From: Rothia nasimurium
GTDB lineage: Bacteria; Actinomycetota; Actinomycetes; Actinomycetales; Micrococcaceae
Assembly (NCBI RefSeq): GCF_928391935.1
Contig: NZ_CAKMTD010000003.1
Span: 183,080-247,079 of the forward strand
Length of the DNA stretch: 64,000 nucleotides
Direction: 5' to 3'
Positions 16,846 to 25,183 of this stretch are shown here, piece after piece; the stretch's first letter is position 1; each line of letters begins with the position of its first letter. The notes below the pieces were generated by a model that was given only the letters and a program-made list of their open reading frames with translations, was not told the origin of the DNA and searched no databases. The translations under genes were made by a program, and so were the position numbers.

Positions 16846-18102
16846 ATGGAGCGCACAACCCGCGCACGCAACAACGACCAACAGACCACCCCGGTCACCC
16901 TCGGCACAGCAGCCCGCCGAGTCCTCCGACAGAAGTTCGTCGTCCTCGTCTCTGTTCTCATCTTCGCCGTCATTGGCGCCGTCTTTGGCCTCATCTCACC
17001 CAACTCCTACGAGGCCAAGGCCGTCGTCAACGTCGCCATGCCCGCCTCCGGCGCCAACCTCCGCGCTGCAACCAACGTCATCGACATGGACACCGAAGAA
17101 GCCATCGCCGGATCCCGCGTCGTCATTCAGGCAGCAGCCGACAGCCTCGGCGTCGACTACGCTGACCTCAAGGCAAGCACCAAGGTAGCCGGTCACTCCA
17201 ACTCCACCATCCTGGACGTCACCGTCACCACCACCAACGCTGAACGTTCCGCCGAGGCCGCCAACGCAATCGCCACCGCCTACCTCGACCACCGCAAGCA
17301 GACCATCCTCGCAGCCCGCGAAGAAACCCGCTCCAACATCTCCACCGCCTCAGCAGGCATGGAACAGGCCCTGGTCAACGAAGCAATCCTCAACCTCTTC
17401 TCCAGCAACACCGATGTCGGAACCGTCATCACCGAAGCCTCAGCACCGAAGTCTGCCACGTCCTTCAGCATCTTCCAGACCCTCTTCATCGGGGCAGCAG
17501 CTGGCCTCCTCATCGGTATCTTTGCCGCCTACGTCGTCGACCGCACCACCCACAATCTCGGCTACGCAGCCCGCCTCTCTGAAATCTCCAACGCCGAAGT
17601 AGCCGTCATCGCCCGCGGCAACGAAGAAGAATCAGCAGACCAGCTCATCCGCCGCATCGGCGCCGCCGACGGCAACCTCACTGCCGCCGGTATCCGAGGC
17701 CTCACCGTCTACTCCCCCACCCCCCGGGCAGCAGCCTCCCTCACCACCCTGCTCCAAGGCGCCCTGGTCAACTCCAAGCTGACCGTCCTAGACCCGGCAA
17801 GCTTCAACTCCATGCCTGTCGCAGCCATCAAGGACTACACCAAGGCCAACGCCCCGGTAATCTTTGATACCCCCGCCTCCGCGTCCCTGGCTAAGACCCA
17901 GGTCGCAGCAGACAACACCAAGTACCTGCTGCTGCCCTTCACCGCCAAGAGCACCGTCAAGAGCACCAAGCGAGTCTTCGCTGAACTCACCCCCAGCTCC
18001 TCAACCAAGGTCATTCCCGTCTTCTTCGAAGGCCCCGCAACCTCCACCGTCCAGAAGGACAAGCCCGCCCCCAAGGCCAAGGCTAACGCGACCAAGAAGT
18101 AA
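16846..18102 (+). CDS. Wzz-like chain-length protein with a kinase-like tail lacking the P-loop
   Basis: 418 residues. Transmembrane helix 1 is about 31-51 and helix 2 about 211-232. Between them is the extracytoplasmic Wzz-type region with SYEAKAVVNV, typical of polysaccharide co-polymerases. The roughly 180-residue cytoplasmic tail follows the layout of a bacterial tyrosine (BY) kinase: a strand entering a loop at 284-298, a strand LTVLDP at 312-317 and a Walker B-like VIFDTP at 338-343. The P-loop position reads PTPRAAAS instead of a GKS/T loop, and no tyrosine-rich C-terminus is present. I infer a non-catalytic regulator of chain length or of the polymerase. AAGGA precedes the ATG. Confidence 0.82.
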   Translation: MERTTRARNNDQQTTPVTLGTAARRVLRQKFVVLVSVLIFAVIGAVFGLISPNSYEAKAVVNVAMPASGANLRAATNVIDMDTEEAIAGSRVVIQAAADSLGVDYADLKASTKVAGHSNSTILDVTVTTTNAERSAEAANAIATAYLDHRKQTILAAREETRSNISTASAGMEQALVNEAILNLFSSNTDVGTVITEASAPKSATSFSIFQTLFIGAAAGLLIGIFAAYVVDRTTHNLGYAARLSEISNAEVAVIARGNEEESADQLIRRIGAADGNLTAAGIRGLTVYSPTPRAAASLTTLLQGALVNSKLTVLDPASFNSMPVAAIKDYTKANAPVIFDTPASASLAKTQVAADNTKYLLLPFTAKSTVKSTKRVFAELTPSSSTKVIPVFFEGPATSTVQKDKPAPKAKANATKK

Positions 18103-18182
18103 AGACCCAGCCCGGCCCGCCGGGCACCAACGGGACGGCTTCACCCACCCGGAAGCCACCACACCCCAAGGAGCAAGAGACC

Positions 18183-18632
18183 ATGAAACTCGTTCTCACC
18201 GCGAGCGCAGGCGGCCACCTGGCCCAGCTCACCGCCCTCGAATCCTTCTGGAAGGACCACGACCGCGCCTGGGCTACCTTCGAACTGCCCGAAGTCAAGG
18301 CGGCCCTGGCCGGGGAACGCACCCACTGGGTCCACTTCCCCACCACCCGCAACATTCCTAATGCCATTAAGAATGTGGGTGTTGCCTGGAGGGTCCTGCG
18401 AACTGAGAAGCCGGACGTCGTCGTGTCCTCCGGGGCCGCCGTGGCCGTGCCTTTCTTCATCATCGCTAAACTCCTCAAAATCAAGACGGTCTTTATTGAG
18501 CCCTACGACCGGGTCACCATGCCCACCATGAGCGGCCGTATGTGCTACCCCCTGAGCGACCTCTTCATCGTGCAGTGGGACGAGCAGAAGAAGGCCTTCC
18601 CCGAGGCCGTCAATATCGGCCATATCCTCTAG
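18183..18632 (+). CDS. PssD/Cps14F-like glycosyltransferase subunit (Alg14-type)
   Basis: 149 residues. It begins with TASAGGHLAQLTAL, the N-terminal nucleotide-fold start of MurG/Alg14-like proteins, and contains PDVVVSSGAAVAVP and a hydrophobic FFIIAKLL segment that may anchor it to the membrane. Alg14-type subunits bind and recruit the catalytic Alg13-type partner, which is the very next gene, 12 bases downstream. Together they form a two-chain glycosyltransferase acting on a lipid-linked sugar. AAGGAG lies 10 bases before the ATG. Confidence 0.9.
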   Translation: MKLVLTASAGGHLAQLTALESFWKDHDRAWATFELPEVKAALAGERTHWVHFPTTRNIPNAIKNVGVAWRVLRTEKPDVVVSSGAAVAVPFFIIAKLLKIKTVFIEPYDRVTMPTMSGRMCYPLSDLFIVQWDEQKKAFPEAVNIGHIL

Positions 18633-18644
18633 GACGGACACACC

Positions 18645-19220
18645 ATGACAGCAGAAAAGTACGACCTCGTTGTTTCTTTGGGCACCGACCACCACCCCTT
18701 TGACCGCCTCATCGGCTGGGTGGACCAGTACCTGGCTACCCGGCCGGAGGTGAAGGCCCTGGTCCAGCACGGTTTCACCACCGCCCCGCAGCATGCTGAG
18801 GGTGTCAACCGTATGCCCCGTGCTGAACTCTTGGAGATTTACCGCGCCGCTGAGGTAGTGCTGGTGCAGGGTGGTCCCGGCTCCATTCTGGACGCCCGCG
18901 AAGTCGGCCTGATCCCCCTGGCTGTGCCCCGCGTCGCCTCCCTGGGCGAGGTAGTGGACGACCACCAGGTTGAGTTCTCCCGGGTCATGCAGGAGCACGG
19001 GGAGGCCATCGTCGTCACCAGCGCTGAAGACCTGGCAACCAAGCTGGACGCCGCCCTGGCTGACCCGACGTCCGTCCGGGGAACCGAACGTGTCCCGGCC
19101 TCAGATGCTGCCGCAGCCAACCTGGCTGCTGCCCTGGCCCCCGTCCTTGCCCAGCCAGCCGGGCAGGACCGCACCCGCCCTGTGCGCCGTCTGGGGCAGA
19201 TCCTGCGGGGCCTACGATAA
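18645..19220 (+). CDS. PssE/Cps14G-like glycosyltransferase subunit (Alg13-type, GT28 C-terminal domain)
   Basis: 191 residues with the UDP-sugar binding half of GT28 enzymes: VSLGTDHHPFDRL at the start, QHGFTT, and VLVQGGPGSILDAREVGLIPLAVPR, which resembles the donor-site GG-GS region of MurG and Alg13. It pairs with the preceding Alg14-like subunit. It is a little longer than usual because of an Ala-rich C-terminal tail with a basic end. It is the last gene of the cluster; a GC-rich inverted repeat (CCCCGG with CCGGGG, 19226-19255) follows. Confidence 0.88.
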   Translation: MTAEKYDLVVSLGTDHHPFDRLIGWVDQYLATRPEVKALVQHGFTTAPQHAEGVNRMPRAELLEIYRAAEVVLVQGGPGSILDAREVGLIPLAVPRVASLGEVVDDHQVEFSRVMQEHGEAIVVTSAEDLATKLDAALADPTSVRGTERVPASDAAAANLAAALAPVLAQPAGQDRTRPVRRLGQILRGLR

Positions 19221-19331
19221 ATCCCACCCCGGTTTAGCCCTCAGAAGAGCCGGGGCGTCACAGGCCCGCCCGCGAGGGAGTAAACCGTAGAATGAAAAGA
19301 AACTTCAACCCCACTGAAAGTGAGAACACCC

Positions 19332-19838
19332 ATGGCTGTTCAGAGCACCACCACCATCAAGGCCAGCGTTGAGAACGTCGCCCGCGCCTTCGCCGACGAA
19401 AACTTCGCCCGCTTCGCCAGCGACAAGATCCGGGTGGCCCTCGAGTCCTTCCAGGTCACCGGTGATCCTGCTGGTGCCTACACCGCCACCTCAGTGCGTA
19501 GCGTCCCGGCTGACCGTATCCCCGATATCGCCAAGAAGGTCCCCGGTGTATCCGGTGGTATCACCCTCAACCAGGTTGATCAGGTCTCTGCGCCCGCCGC
19601 TGATGGCTCCCGCACCATCACCTCTGAGGTCTCCGTCAAGGGTATCCCCGTGACCGGCAAGGCCGTCCAGACCCTGACTGCCGCCGGTGACACCACCGAG
19701 GTCAAGGTCGATGGTGAGGTCAAGTGCTCTATTCCCCTGATCGGTAAGAAGATTGCCGCAGCTGCTGAACCCCAGATTGGCCGGGTCTTCTCAGCCCTGG
19801 GTGCCGGTGCTGAAGAGTACATTCAGAACAACTACTAA
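19332..19838 (+). CDS. DUF2505 family protein
   Basis: 168 residues matching the actinobacterial DUF2505 family: it begins with AVQSTTTIKASVENV, then RAFADENFARFASDKI, and the rest is a run of beta strands ending in a helix, as in START/SRPBCC-like folds. The ATG at 19332 is favoured over an in-frame GTG at 19320 because a GAAAGTGAG sits upstream at a suitable distance. TAGAAT at 19288-19293 could be a -10 box. It is flanked by a strong terminator, so it is probably transcribed alone. Function unknown; a role in binding a hydrophobic ligand is only a fold-based guess. Confidence 0.88.
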   Translation: MAVQSTTTIKASVENVARAFADENFARFASDKIRVALESFQVTGDPAGAYTATSVRSVPADRIPDIAKKVPGVSGGITLNQVDQVSAPAADGSRTITSEVSVKGIPVTGKAVQTLTAAGDTTEVKVDGEVKCSIPLIGKKIAAAAEPQIGRVFSALGAGAEEYIQNNY

Positions 19839-19868
19839 GGGTTATCTCCCCTTCCCCGTGATTGCGTA

Positions 19869-19904
19869 GAAGGCGTCCCCTCCCGTGTGGGAGGGGACGC
19901 CTTC
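19869..19904. terminator. Intrinsic terminator after the DUF2505 gene
   Basis: Sixteen perfectly paired bases (19869-19884 with 19889-19904) around a four-base loop, followed by GTGTTT. The minus strand lacks a T-run, so it mainly serves the plus-strand gene but may also stop minus-strand transcripts from 20380. Confidence 0.9.
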
Positions 19905-19954
19905 GTGTTTAAGAAAGGGGCTGGACGGGGTAGTCCCGCCTAGGGCGCTAGCTT

Positions 19955-20380
19955 TTAGCTGGCCGGGGTGTTGAGGGCTTCGAGGGCAGCCCGCAGCTTG
20001 GTGGAGGAGGTGTGGGCGGTGTAGGGGAAGTAGACGACCTGAACCCCGACCTCGGCAAAACGCTTTTCGAGGTCGAGGCCGCGGGGGGTGCCCTTCCAGT
20101 CGTCGCCCTTGAAGAAGGTGTTGAACTTGACCTGTTCCCAGGTTTCGAGCTTATCGACCACGGTTTCAGCGCGAACCTCATCCACAAAGTCAATGTGGGA
20201 GACGATCTCCATGCGCTCGGCCAGGGGCACGATGGGCTTACGGCCCTTGGTGAGTTCGAGCATTTCGTCAGAGACGACGCCGGCGATCAGGTAGTCGCAG
20301 TTCTTCTTTGCTTCGCGCAGAATGTTGAGGTGGCCGACGTGAAAAAGGTCGAAAGCCCCGGCCGCGTAGCCAATATTCAT
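19955..20380 (-). CDS. Cytidylyltransferase-like protein (TagD/RfaE-II type nucleotidyltransferase)
   Basis: 141 residues with the nucleotidyltransferase signature GAFDLFHVGHLNIL (HxGH at about 14-17), a conserved mid-region with a basic residue before the IVPLAER segment, and a C-terminal YTAHTSSTKLR in place of the ISSTxIR-type signature of this superfamily. Relatives join CTP or ATP to glycerol-3-phosphate or similar phosphosugars. ATG 20380 is chosen because AGGGGAAA precedes it and the HxGH domain starts at once. It lies near a CDP-alcohol phosphotransferase gene (12357), so it might supply its CDP-linked donor; this is inference. Confidence 0.82.
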   Translation of the reverse strand: MNIGYAAGAFDLFHVGHLNILREAKKNCDYLIAGVVSDEMLELTKGRKPIVPLAERMEIVSHIDFVDEVRAETVVDKLETWEQVKFNTFFKGDDWKGTPRGLDLEKRFAEVGVQVVYFPYTAHTSSTKLRAALEALNTPAS

Positions 20381-20529
20381 GGTGTTTTCCCCTAGAAAGT
20401 AGTGCATAGGCACCCGTTGAGTGCGAGTGACGGGTGAGATTCAGCTTTTAACCTTATGCGATGGGTGGGCAGTGGGCAGGGAGGCCAGAACGTGATGTTC
20501 GCTCCCCTCCCTTCTGGGAGCAACAGACA

Positions 20530-20567
20530 GGGCCCTCACCCTTCACGGTCCGTCAAGGGTAGGGCCC
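20530..20567 (-). terminator. Terminator of sufS-sufU
   Basis: GGGCCCT and ACCCTT (20530-20543) pair with AAGGGT and AGGGCCC (20555-20567) with one bulged base. On the minus strand it lies about 20 bases past the sufU stop and is followed by TGTCTGTTG. The rest of 20381-20587 shows no gene. Confidence 0.7.
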
Positions 20568-20587
20568 CAGGTGGTGGGGTGAGATGT

Positions 20588-21043
20588 TTAGCGGGTAGCT
20601 TCCTTGGTGGCTTCCTCTGCGGCAACCCAGCCCAGCATGGCGCACTTGACGCGGGCTACGAACTTGGAGACTCCGGCGAAGGCGGCGGCGTCGCCCATCA
20701 CCTCCTCGTCGGGCTCAATCTGGCCCCGGGAGCGGAGCATTTCGCGGAAGTCGTCAACGAGTTTCTGGAACTCGTCAACGGTCATGCCGGGGGCCATTTC
20801 GGAGAGGACGGAGGCAGCTGCCATGGAGATGGAGCAGCCGTCGCCCTCCCAGGAGATCGAGTCGATGACGTCTGCGTCGGCCTTGAGGGCAACGCGCAGG
20901 TTGATTTCGTCACCGCAGGTGGGGTTGAACTGGTGGTTGGTGGCCGCCCGGGCGCCGTCGGCTGGGTCGATGAGGCCCTCGCCGGAGCGCTGCTTGGAGT
21001 GTTCGAGAATAATCTGCTGGTAGAGCTGTTCGAGTCCGCTCAT
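20588..21043 (-). CDS. sufU: SufU-type Fe-S assembly protein
   Basis: 151-residue NifU/IscU-fold protein of the SufU subtype, which accepts sulfur from SufS through a zinc-bound cysteine. The three family cysteines are visible in NPTCGD, GDGCSIS and VKCAMLGW, together with an aspartate after the first. A SufU-type insertion region (residues about 90-115) is present. It follows sufS by 21 bases on the same strand, the common pairing in Gram-positive bacteria. The sufB/D/C genes are not in this window. Confidence 0.95.
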   Translation of the reverse strand: MSGLEQLYQQIILEHSKQRSGEGLIDPADGARAATNHQFNPTCGDEINLRVALKADADVIDSISWEGDGCSISMAAASVLSEMAPGMTVDEFQKLVDDFREMLRSRGQIEPDEEVMGDAAAFAGVSKFVARVKCAMLGWVAAEEATKEATR

Positions 21044-21064
21044 GGTGTTCTCTTCTTTCGTCGT

Positions 21065-22372
21065 TTAGTCGGTGTAGCCGAAGTAGGGGCGTACCTTGGC
21101 GAGTTCTTCGATAAAGCGTTCGATCTCGTCGGTGGTGTTGTAGATGTAGGCGCTGGCGCGGGTGGAGGCGGTGACGCCGAGGGCCCGGTGGAGGGGCTGG
21201 GCGCAGTGGTGGCCGACGCGCACGGCGATTCCCTTTTCGTCGAGGAGCTGGCCGACGTCGTGGGGGTGGACCCCGTCCAGGTGGACGGAGGTCAGCCCGG
21301 CCCGGGGGGTGCCTGCGGCGGGCCCGATGAGGCGGACGCCGGGGAGAGAGCTAACGCCCTCAGCCAGCAGCTGGCCCAGCTTGGCTTCCCAGGCGTGGAC
21401 GCGGTCCATGCCCAGGTGCTGCAGGTAGCGCACGGCCTCAGCCCAGGCGACGGCCTGGGAGACCCGCTGGGTGCCTGCCTCGAATTTGATGGGGGCGGGC
21501 ATCCAGTCGGCCTCGGTCATAGTGACCTTGGTGATCATGGAGCCACCGGTAAGGAAGGGGGGCATGGCTTCAAGGAGTTCAGCCCGCCCGTAGAGGGCCC
21601 CAATCCCCGTGGGGGCCAGCATCTTGTGGCCGCTCATGGAGGCAAAGTCCACGTCGAGAGCTTTGACGTCGACGGGCATGTGGGGCACGGACTGGCAGGC
21701 ATCCAGGACGGTCAGGGCCCCGACCTTCTTGGCCAGGGAAACCATGAAGTTCACGTCGGTGATAGACCCGGCTACGTTGGAGACGTGGGTAAAGGCCAGG
21801 ACGCGGGTGCGGTCGGTGACGATTTTTTCGGCGGCCTCGTAGTCGATAAGGCCCTGGTCGGTGACCGGGATGTAGCGCAGGGTAGCCCCAGTGCGGGCTG
21901 CCAGGATCTGCCAGGGGATGATGTTGGCGTGGTGTTCCTGCTCGGTGGTGACGATTTCGTCGCCCTCGCCCAGGGCGAAGCGGGCGGCGGCCTCCCCGCC
22001 GATCCCTGCAGACGCATTGGCGAAGGAGTAGGTGAGCAGGTTGAGGGCTTCGGTGGCGTTGGAGGTCCACACCAGTTCGTTCTCTGCGGCCCCAATGAAG
22101 GTGGCGACGGTGCGGCGGGCCTCCTCGAAGGCGTCAGTGGCGTCGACGGCAAGAGTATGGGCCCCACGGTGGACGGCTGAGTTGGCGCCCAGGTAGTAGT
22201 TGCGTTCTGCGTCAAGCACCTGCAGGGGATTTTGGCTGGTGGCACCGGAATCCAGGTAGGCTAGGCGGTGTCCGTTGACCTCGCGGTCGAGGATGGGAAA
22301 ATCCTGGCGGATCTTGGCGACGAGTTCGTTGGTGAGTTCGGCACCGGCTTCGGTGCGGTAGGTGCTGGCCAC
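21065..22372 (-). CDS. sufS: SufS-type cysteine desulfurase
   Basis: 435-residue PLP enzyme that releases sulfur from cysteine for Fe-S cluster assembly. Key features: substrate-binding YLDSGATSQNP near the N-terminus, EHHANIIPW (PLP-stacking His region), the PLP lysine in SGHKMLAPTGIG, and the catalytic cysteine loop VGHHCAQPLH. The GTG at 22372 is preferred to a GTG ten codons upstream because GAAAGG sits seven bases before it. The next gene, sufU, is its usual partner. Confidence 0.95.
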   Translation of the reverse strand: MASTYRTEAGAELTNELVAKIRQDFPILDREVNGHRLAYLDSGATSQNPLQVLDAERNYYLGANSAVHRGAHTLAVDATDAFEEARRTVATFIGAAENELVWTSNATEALNLLTYSFANASAGIGGEAAARFALGEGDEIVTTEQEHHANIIPWQILAARTGATLRYIPVTDQGLIDYEAAEKIVTDRTRVLAFTHVSNVAGSITDVNFMVSLAKKVGALTVLDACQSVPHMPVDVKALDVDFASMSGHKMLAPTGIGALYGRAELLEAMPPFLTGGSMITKVTMTEADWMPAPIKFEAGTQRVSQAVAWAEAVRYLQHLGMDRVHAWEAKLGQLLAEGVSSLPGVRLIGPAAGTPRAGLTSVHLDGVHPHDVGQLLDEKGIAVRVGHHCAQPLHRALGVTASTRASAYIYNTTDEIERFIEELAKVRPYFGYTD

Positions 22373-22487
22373 GGTTTTGCCTTTCAGGAGGGGTCTAGCC
22401 ACTATAACGGCATGTTTTTCTAGCCTATTCCCTCGCAGGGACTTTGGGTAGTTAAGTTACCCTTGCCCCCTGCCAGGTTGGCAGCGG

Positions 22488-23072
22488 TTAGGACGCCCCG
22501 TGGTAGCGCTGCTGGGCGGCCAGCAGGCCGTCCTTGATGAGCATTTCGGTGGCGTCAGCTGCGGTGGAGATCAGGAAGGGGAGGTCCTTTTTCTCAGCGG
22601 TGGTAAAGGGCTTGAGCACGAAGTCGGCGGTCTGCATCTGCCCGGGCGGGCGGCCAATGCCGGTACGGACCCGGTAGTAGTCCTTGGTGCCCAGGGCCTT
22701 GCTGATATCGCGCAGGCCGTTATGGCCACCCTCTCCCCCACCAATTTTCAGTTTGACGGTGTCAAAGGGAATATCCAGTTCGTCGTGGACAACAATCACC
22801 TGGTCAGGGTCTAGACCGTAGAAGTTAGCCAGGGCAGCCACCGGCCCACCTGAGACATTCATATAGGTGAGGGGCTTGGCCAGGATAACCTTCGGGCCCC
22901 CCATGCCCAGGCGTCCCTCGCAGACCACGGCACGGGCCTTACCGTGCTTCTTGAAACTACCACCAACGGTACCGGCCAGTTCATCGAGCACCATCTGCCC
23001 AATATTGTGGCGGGTAGCTGCGTATTCAGGGCCTGGGTTGCCCAGGCCAACAATCAGCCAAGCGTCAGACAT
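22488..23072 (-). CDS. pth: Peptidyl-tRNA hydrolase
   Basis: 194-residue Pth that recycles peptidyl-tRNA dropped from ribosomes. It shows WLIVGLGNPGPEY, the catalytic histidine in TRHNIG, KPLTYMNVSG, and HDELDIPF with the catalytic aspartate region. The ATG at 23072 is chosen because the conserved domain begins four residues later and AAAGGG precedes it; the longer reading frame adds only a basic, unconserved leader. rplY lies upstream on the same strand, the usual actinobacterial order. Confidence 0.96.
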   Translation of the reverse strand: MSDAWLIVGLGNPGPEYAATRHNIGQMVLDELAGTVGGSFKKHGKARAVVCEGRLGMGGPKVILAKPLTYMNVSGGPVAALANFYGLDPDQVIVVHDELDIPFDTVKLKIGGGEGGHNGLRDISKALGTKDYYRVRTGIGRPPGQMQTADFVLKPFTTAEKKDLPFLISTAADATEMLIKDGLLAAQQRYHGAS

Positions 23073-23131
23073 GGATTCGCCCTTTCTGCGGCGGAAAATT
23101 CGTTCAAACACGGTTACCAGTTTAGACAGAA

Positions 23132-23163
23132 TAGGCCCGCACCGGCTCACCGGTACGGGCCTA
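23132..23163 (-). terminator. Hairpin between rplY and pth
   Basis: TAGGCCCG and ACCGG pair with CCGGT and CGGGCCTA around a CTCA loop (23132-23163), with one mismatch. On the minus strand it follows rplY and is trailed by a moderately T-rich stretch, so it may partly terminate rplY before pth. Confidence 0.65.
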
Positions 23164-23200
23164 CTCTCAAGAATTAGCTAGAACTAGAAAACTAGATTCT

Positions 23201-23794
23201 TTAGGCTTCTTCAGCGGCAGCTTCAGCTTCTTCGCCAGCCTCGGGAACGTCCAGTTCCTCGGGCTCTGAGATGTTGACGACGAGAAGTTCAGCGTCAGCA
23301 ACCAGGGTTACACCGGCGGGCAGTTCAACGTCAGAAGCGTGGACGTGGGCGCCAGCTTCGCGGCCTGCAATGTTAACTACGAGAGCTTCGGGAGCCTGCA
23401 GGGCGTCAGCCTCAACCAGCAGGGTGGTTTCTTCCTGGTTAGCAACAGCACCGGCGGCGGGCTCACCCTCAACGTGTACGGGAACCTCGATCTCAACACG
23501 CTCGCCGCGCTTGACGGTCAGCAGGTCGATGTGCTGCAGTTCGGGGCGGATGGGGTGACGCTGGATGTCCTTGATCATGGCCAGGTGGGAGGTACCTTCG
23601 ATGTCCAGGTCCAGGATAGCGTTGGGGACGCGGGCTGCCAGGGTGGTTGCGTGACCGGGCAGAACAACGTGCTTGGGCTCTTCGCCGTGGCCGTAGATGA
23701 CGGCGGGGATGTCGCCTGCCATGCGGATACGACGGGCGTAACCCTTACCGAAGTCGCTGCGGACAGTTGCGGAAATCTTGATGGTCTCTGACAT
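23201..23794 (-). CDS. rplY: 50S ribosomal protein L25 (long CTC form)
   Basis: 197-residue L25/Ctc protein that binds 5S rRNA in the large subunit. The N-terminal L25 domain runs from RSDFGKGYARRIR to the hydrophobic LDLDIEG region (about 1-95), followed by the CTC C-terminal beta domain and an acidic Glu/Ala-rich tail. The ATG at 23794 has GAAAGG nine bases upstream; an alternative ATG three codons earlier has no room for a ribosome binding site. Confidence 0.95.
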   Translation of the reverse strand: MSETIKISATVRSDFGKGYARRIRMAGDIPAVIYGHGEEPKHVVLPGHATTLAARVPNAILDLDIEGTSHLAMIKDIQRHPIRPELQHIDLLTVKRGERVEIEVPVHVEGEPAAGAVANQEETTLLVEADALQAPEALVVNIAGREAGAHVHASDVELPAGVTLVADAELLVVNISEPEELDVPEAGEEAEAAAEEA

Positions 23795-24161
23795 GAGGTC
23801 CATCCTTTCAATCGTTAGAAACAGATACGCCAAGAAAAAGAAGTGAACTGGCGCCAGAAATCTCTTTCTAACCAGCCACCGTCAGGTTCGGACCTACAGG
23901 GAGGGGCTCCCAATATTCCACTGCCTTGGCTTATTAATTGTTGCCTTGGTAAGTGTTTGGCGGCTTCGCCGATTCCGCGAGATTTTTGATTCCTCGCTCG
24001 CTCGGAAAATCCCGCTCCATCCACCACCTTGGCTTACATAAATGTTGCCGAAAGACAACCTCTCTATTATCGCCGAACTCCAGGAATTAAACAAGCTCTC
24101 CCGCCACACGGGCCTGTGGCGGGAGAGCTAGATTCAGCCTTTACTGGCTAAGGGGCAAAGC
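23795..24161. other. Gene-free, AT-richer spacer between prs and rplY with imperfect repeats
   Basis: About 370 bases without a credible gene. CCTTGGCTTA at 23924-23933 and 24027-24036 each starts a 22-23 base repeat ending in GTTGCC. A further GCCTTGG lies at 23943. Between them are a GCGGCTTCGCCG hairpin and arms TTCCG/CGGAA. It probably carries the rplY promoter and leader. No ribosomal protein leader motif was recognised with confidence. Confidence 0.6.
24094..24129 (-). terminator. Terminator of prs
   Basis: A perfect 15-base stem (24094-24108 with 24115-24129) around CGGGCC. On the minus strand it follows the prs stop by about 30 bases and runs into TTGTTTAATT. Confidence 0.88.
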
Positions 24162-25145
24162 CTAGTTGGATCGGCCGTCGAAGAGGCTGGTGACGGAGCC
24201 TTCGTCGAAGACTTCCTTGATGGCGCGGGCCAGCAGGGGGGCGATCGACAGGACGGTCAGGTTCTCGAAGGTCTGCTCGGGGCGCAGGGGCAGGGTGTTG
24301 GTGACAACAACCTCACTGGCCCCGCAGGAGGACAGACGCTCGGCGGCCGGGTCTGAGAAGACGGCGTGGGTGGCGGCGATAATGACGTCCTTGGCGCCGT
24401 GTTCCTTGAGAACGCGCACAGCGCCGGCGATAGTGCCACCGGTGTCGATCATGTCGTCGATCAGCACGCAGGTGCGGCCCTTGATGTCGCCCACGACGGT
24501 CTTGGAGACGGCCTGGTTGGGGACGTTGACGTCGCGGGTCTTGTGGACGAAGGCCAGGGGGGCGCCGTCGAGCAGTTCAGCCCACTGCTCTGCGACGCGG
24601 ACGCGGCCGGTGTCGGGGGAGACGACGGTGACGTTGGAGGTATCGACCTTGCTGGCAACGTATTCGGCCAGGAGGGGGATGGCCATGAGGTGGTCGACGG
24701 GGCCGTCGAAGAAGCCCTGGATCTGGGCGGTGTGCAGGTCTACACTCATGAGACGATCAGCGCCTGCGGTCTTGTAGAGGTCTGAGATCAGGCGGGCGGA
24801 GATGGGTTCGCGGCCCTTGTGCTTCTTGTCCTGACGGGCGTAGGGGTAGAAGGGGGAGACGACGGTGATGGATCGGGCTGATGCTCGCTTGAGGGAGTCA
24901 ATCATGATCAGCTGTTCCATGACGGCATCGTTGATAGGTGCCGGGTGGGACTGGATGACGAAAGCGTCCTTCCCTCGCACTGATTCTTCAAATCGAACGT
25001 AGGTTTCCCCGTTGGCGAAGGTGTAGGCGGAGGAGGGAAGAACTTCGTTCCCCAGTTCTGCTGCAATTTGTTCAGCAAGTTCGGGGTGGGCGCGGCCTGA
25101 GACCAGCGCCATCTTCTTCTCGCCCGGATTCGTAATCTCAGTCAT
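24162..25145 (-). CDS. prs: Ribose-phosphate pyrophosphokinase
   Basis: 327-residue PRPP synthetase, making phosphoribosyl pyrophosphate from ribose-5-phosphate and ATP for nucleotide, His and Trp synthesis. Family marks: SGRAHPELAEQIA at the start, the SVDLHTAQIQGFF metal-site segment, VVSPDTGRVRVAE and the PRPP loop LIDDMIDTGGT. It lies 38 bases downstream of glmU on the same strand, the widespread glmU-prs pair. Confidence 0.97.
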   Translation of the reverse strand: MTEITNPGEKKMALVSGRAHPELAEQIAAELGNEVLPSSAYTFANGETYVRFEESVRGKDAFVIQSHPAPINDAVMEQLIMIDSLKRASARSITVVSPFYPYARQDKKHKGREPISARLISDLYKTAGADRLMSVDLHTAQIQGFFDGPVDHLMAIPLLAEYVASKVDTSNVTVVSPDTGRVRVAEQWAELLDGAPLAFVHKTRDVNVPNQAVSKTVVGDIKGRTCVLIDDMIDTGGTIAGAVRVLKEHGAKDVIIAATHAVFSDPAAERLSSCGASEVVVTNTLPLRPEQTFENLTVLSIAPLLARAIKEVFDEGSVTSLFDGRSN

Positions 25146-25183
25146 ATTTCGCTGTTCGCTTTCCTAAAACTCGCGAGGCTGGT

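Noticed and set aside
19226..19255. Terminator at the end of the polysaccharide cluster
   Set aside because: CCCCGG/CCGGGG can pair, but the stem is short, the loop long and no T-run follows, so it is mentioned only in the neighbouring entry.
20456..22180. A 574-codon plus-strand open frame
   Set aside because: It lies entirely opposite sufU and sufS, is rich in Gly, Val and Asp as expected for the complement of GC-rich coding sequence, and shows no domain or ribosome binding site.
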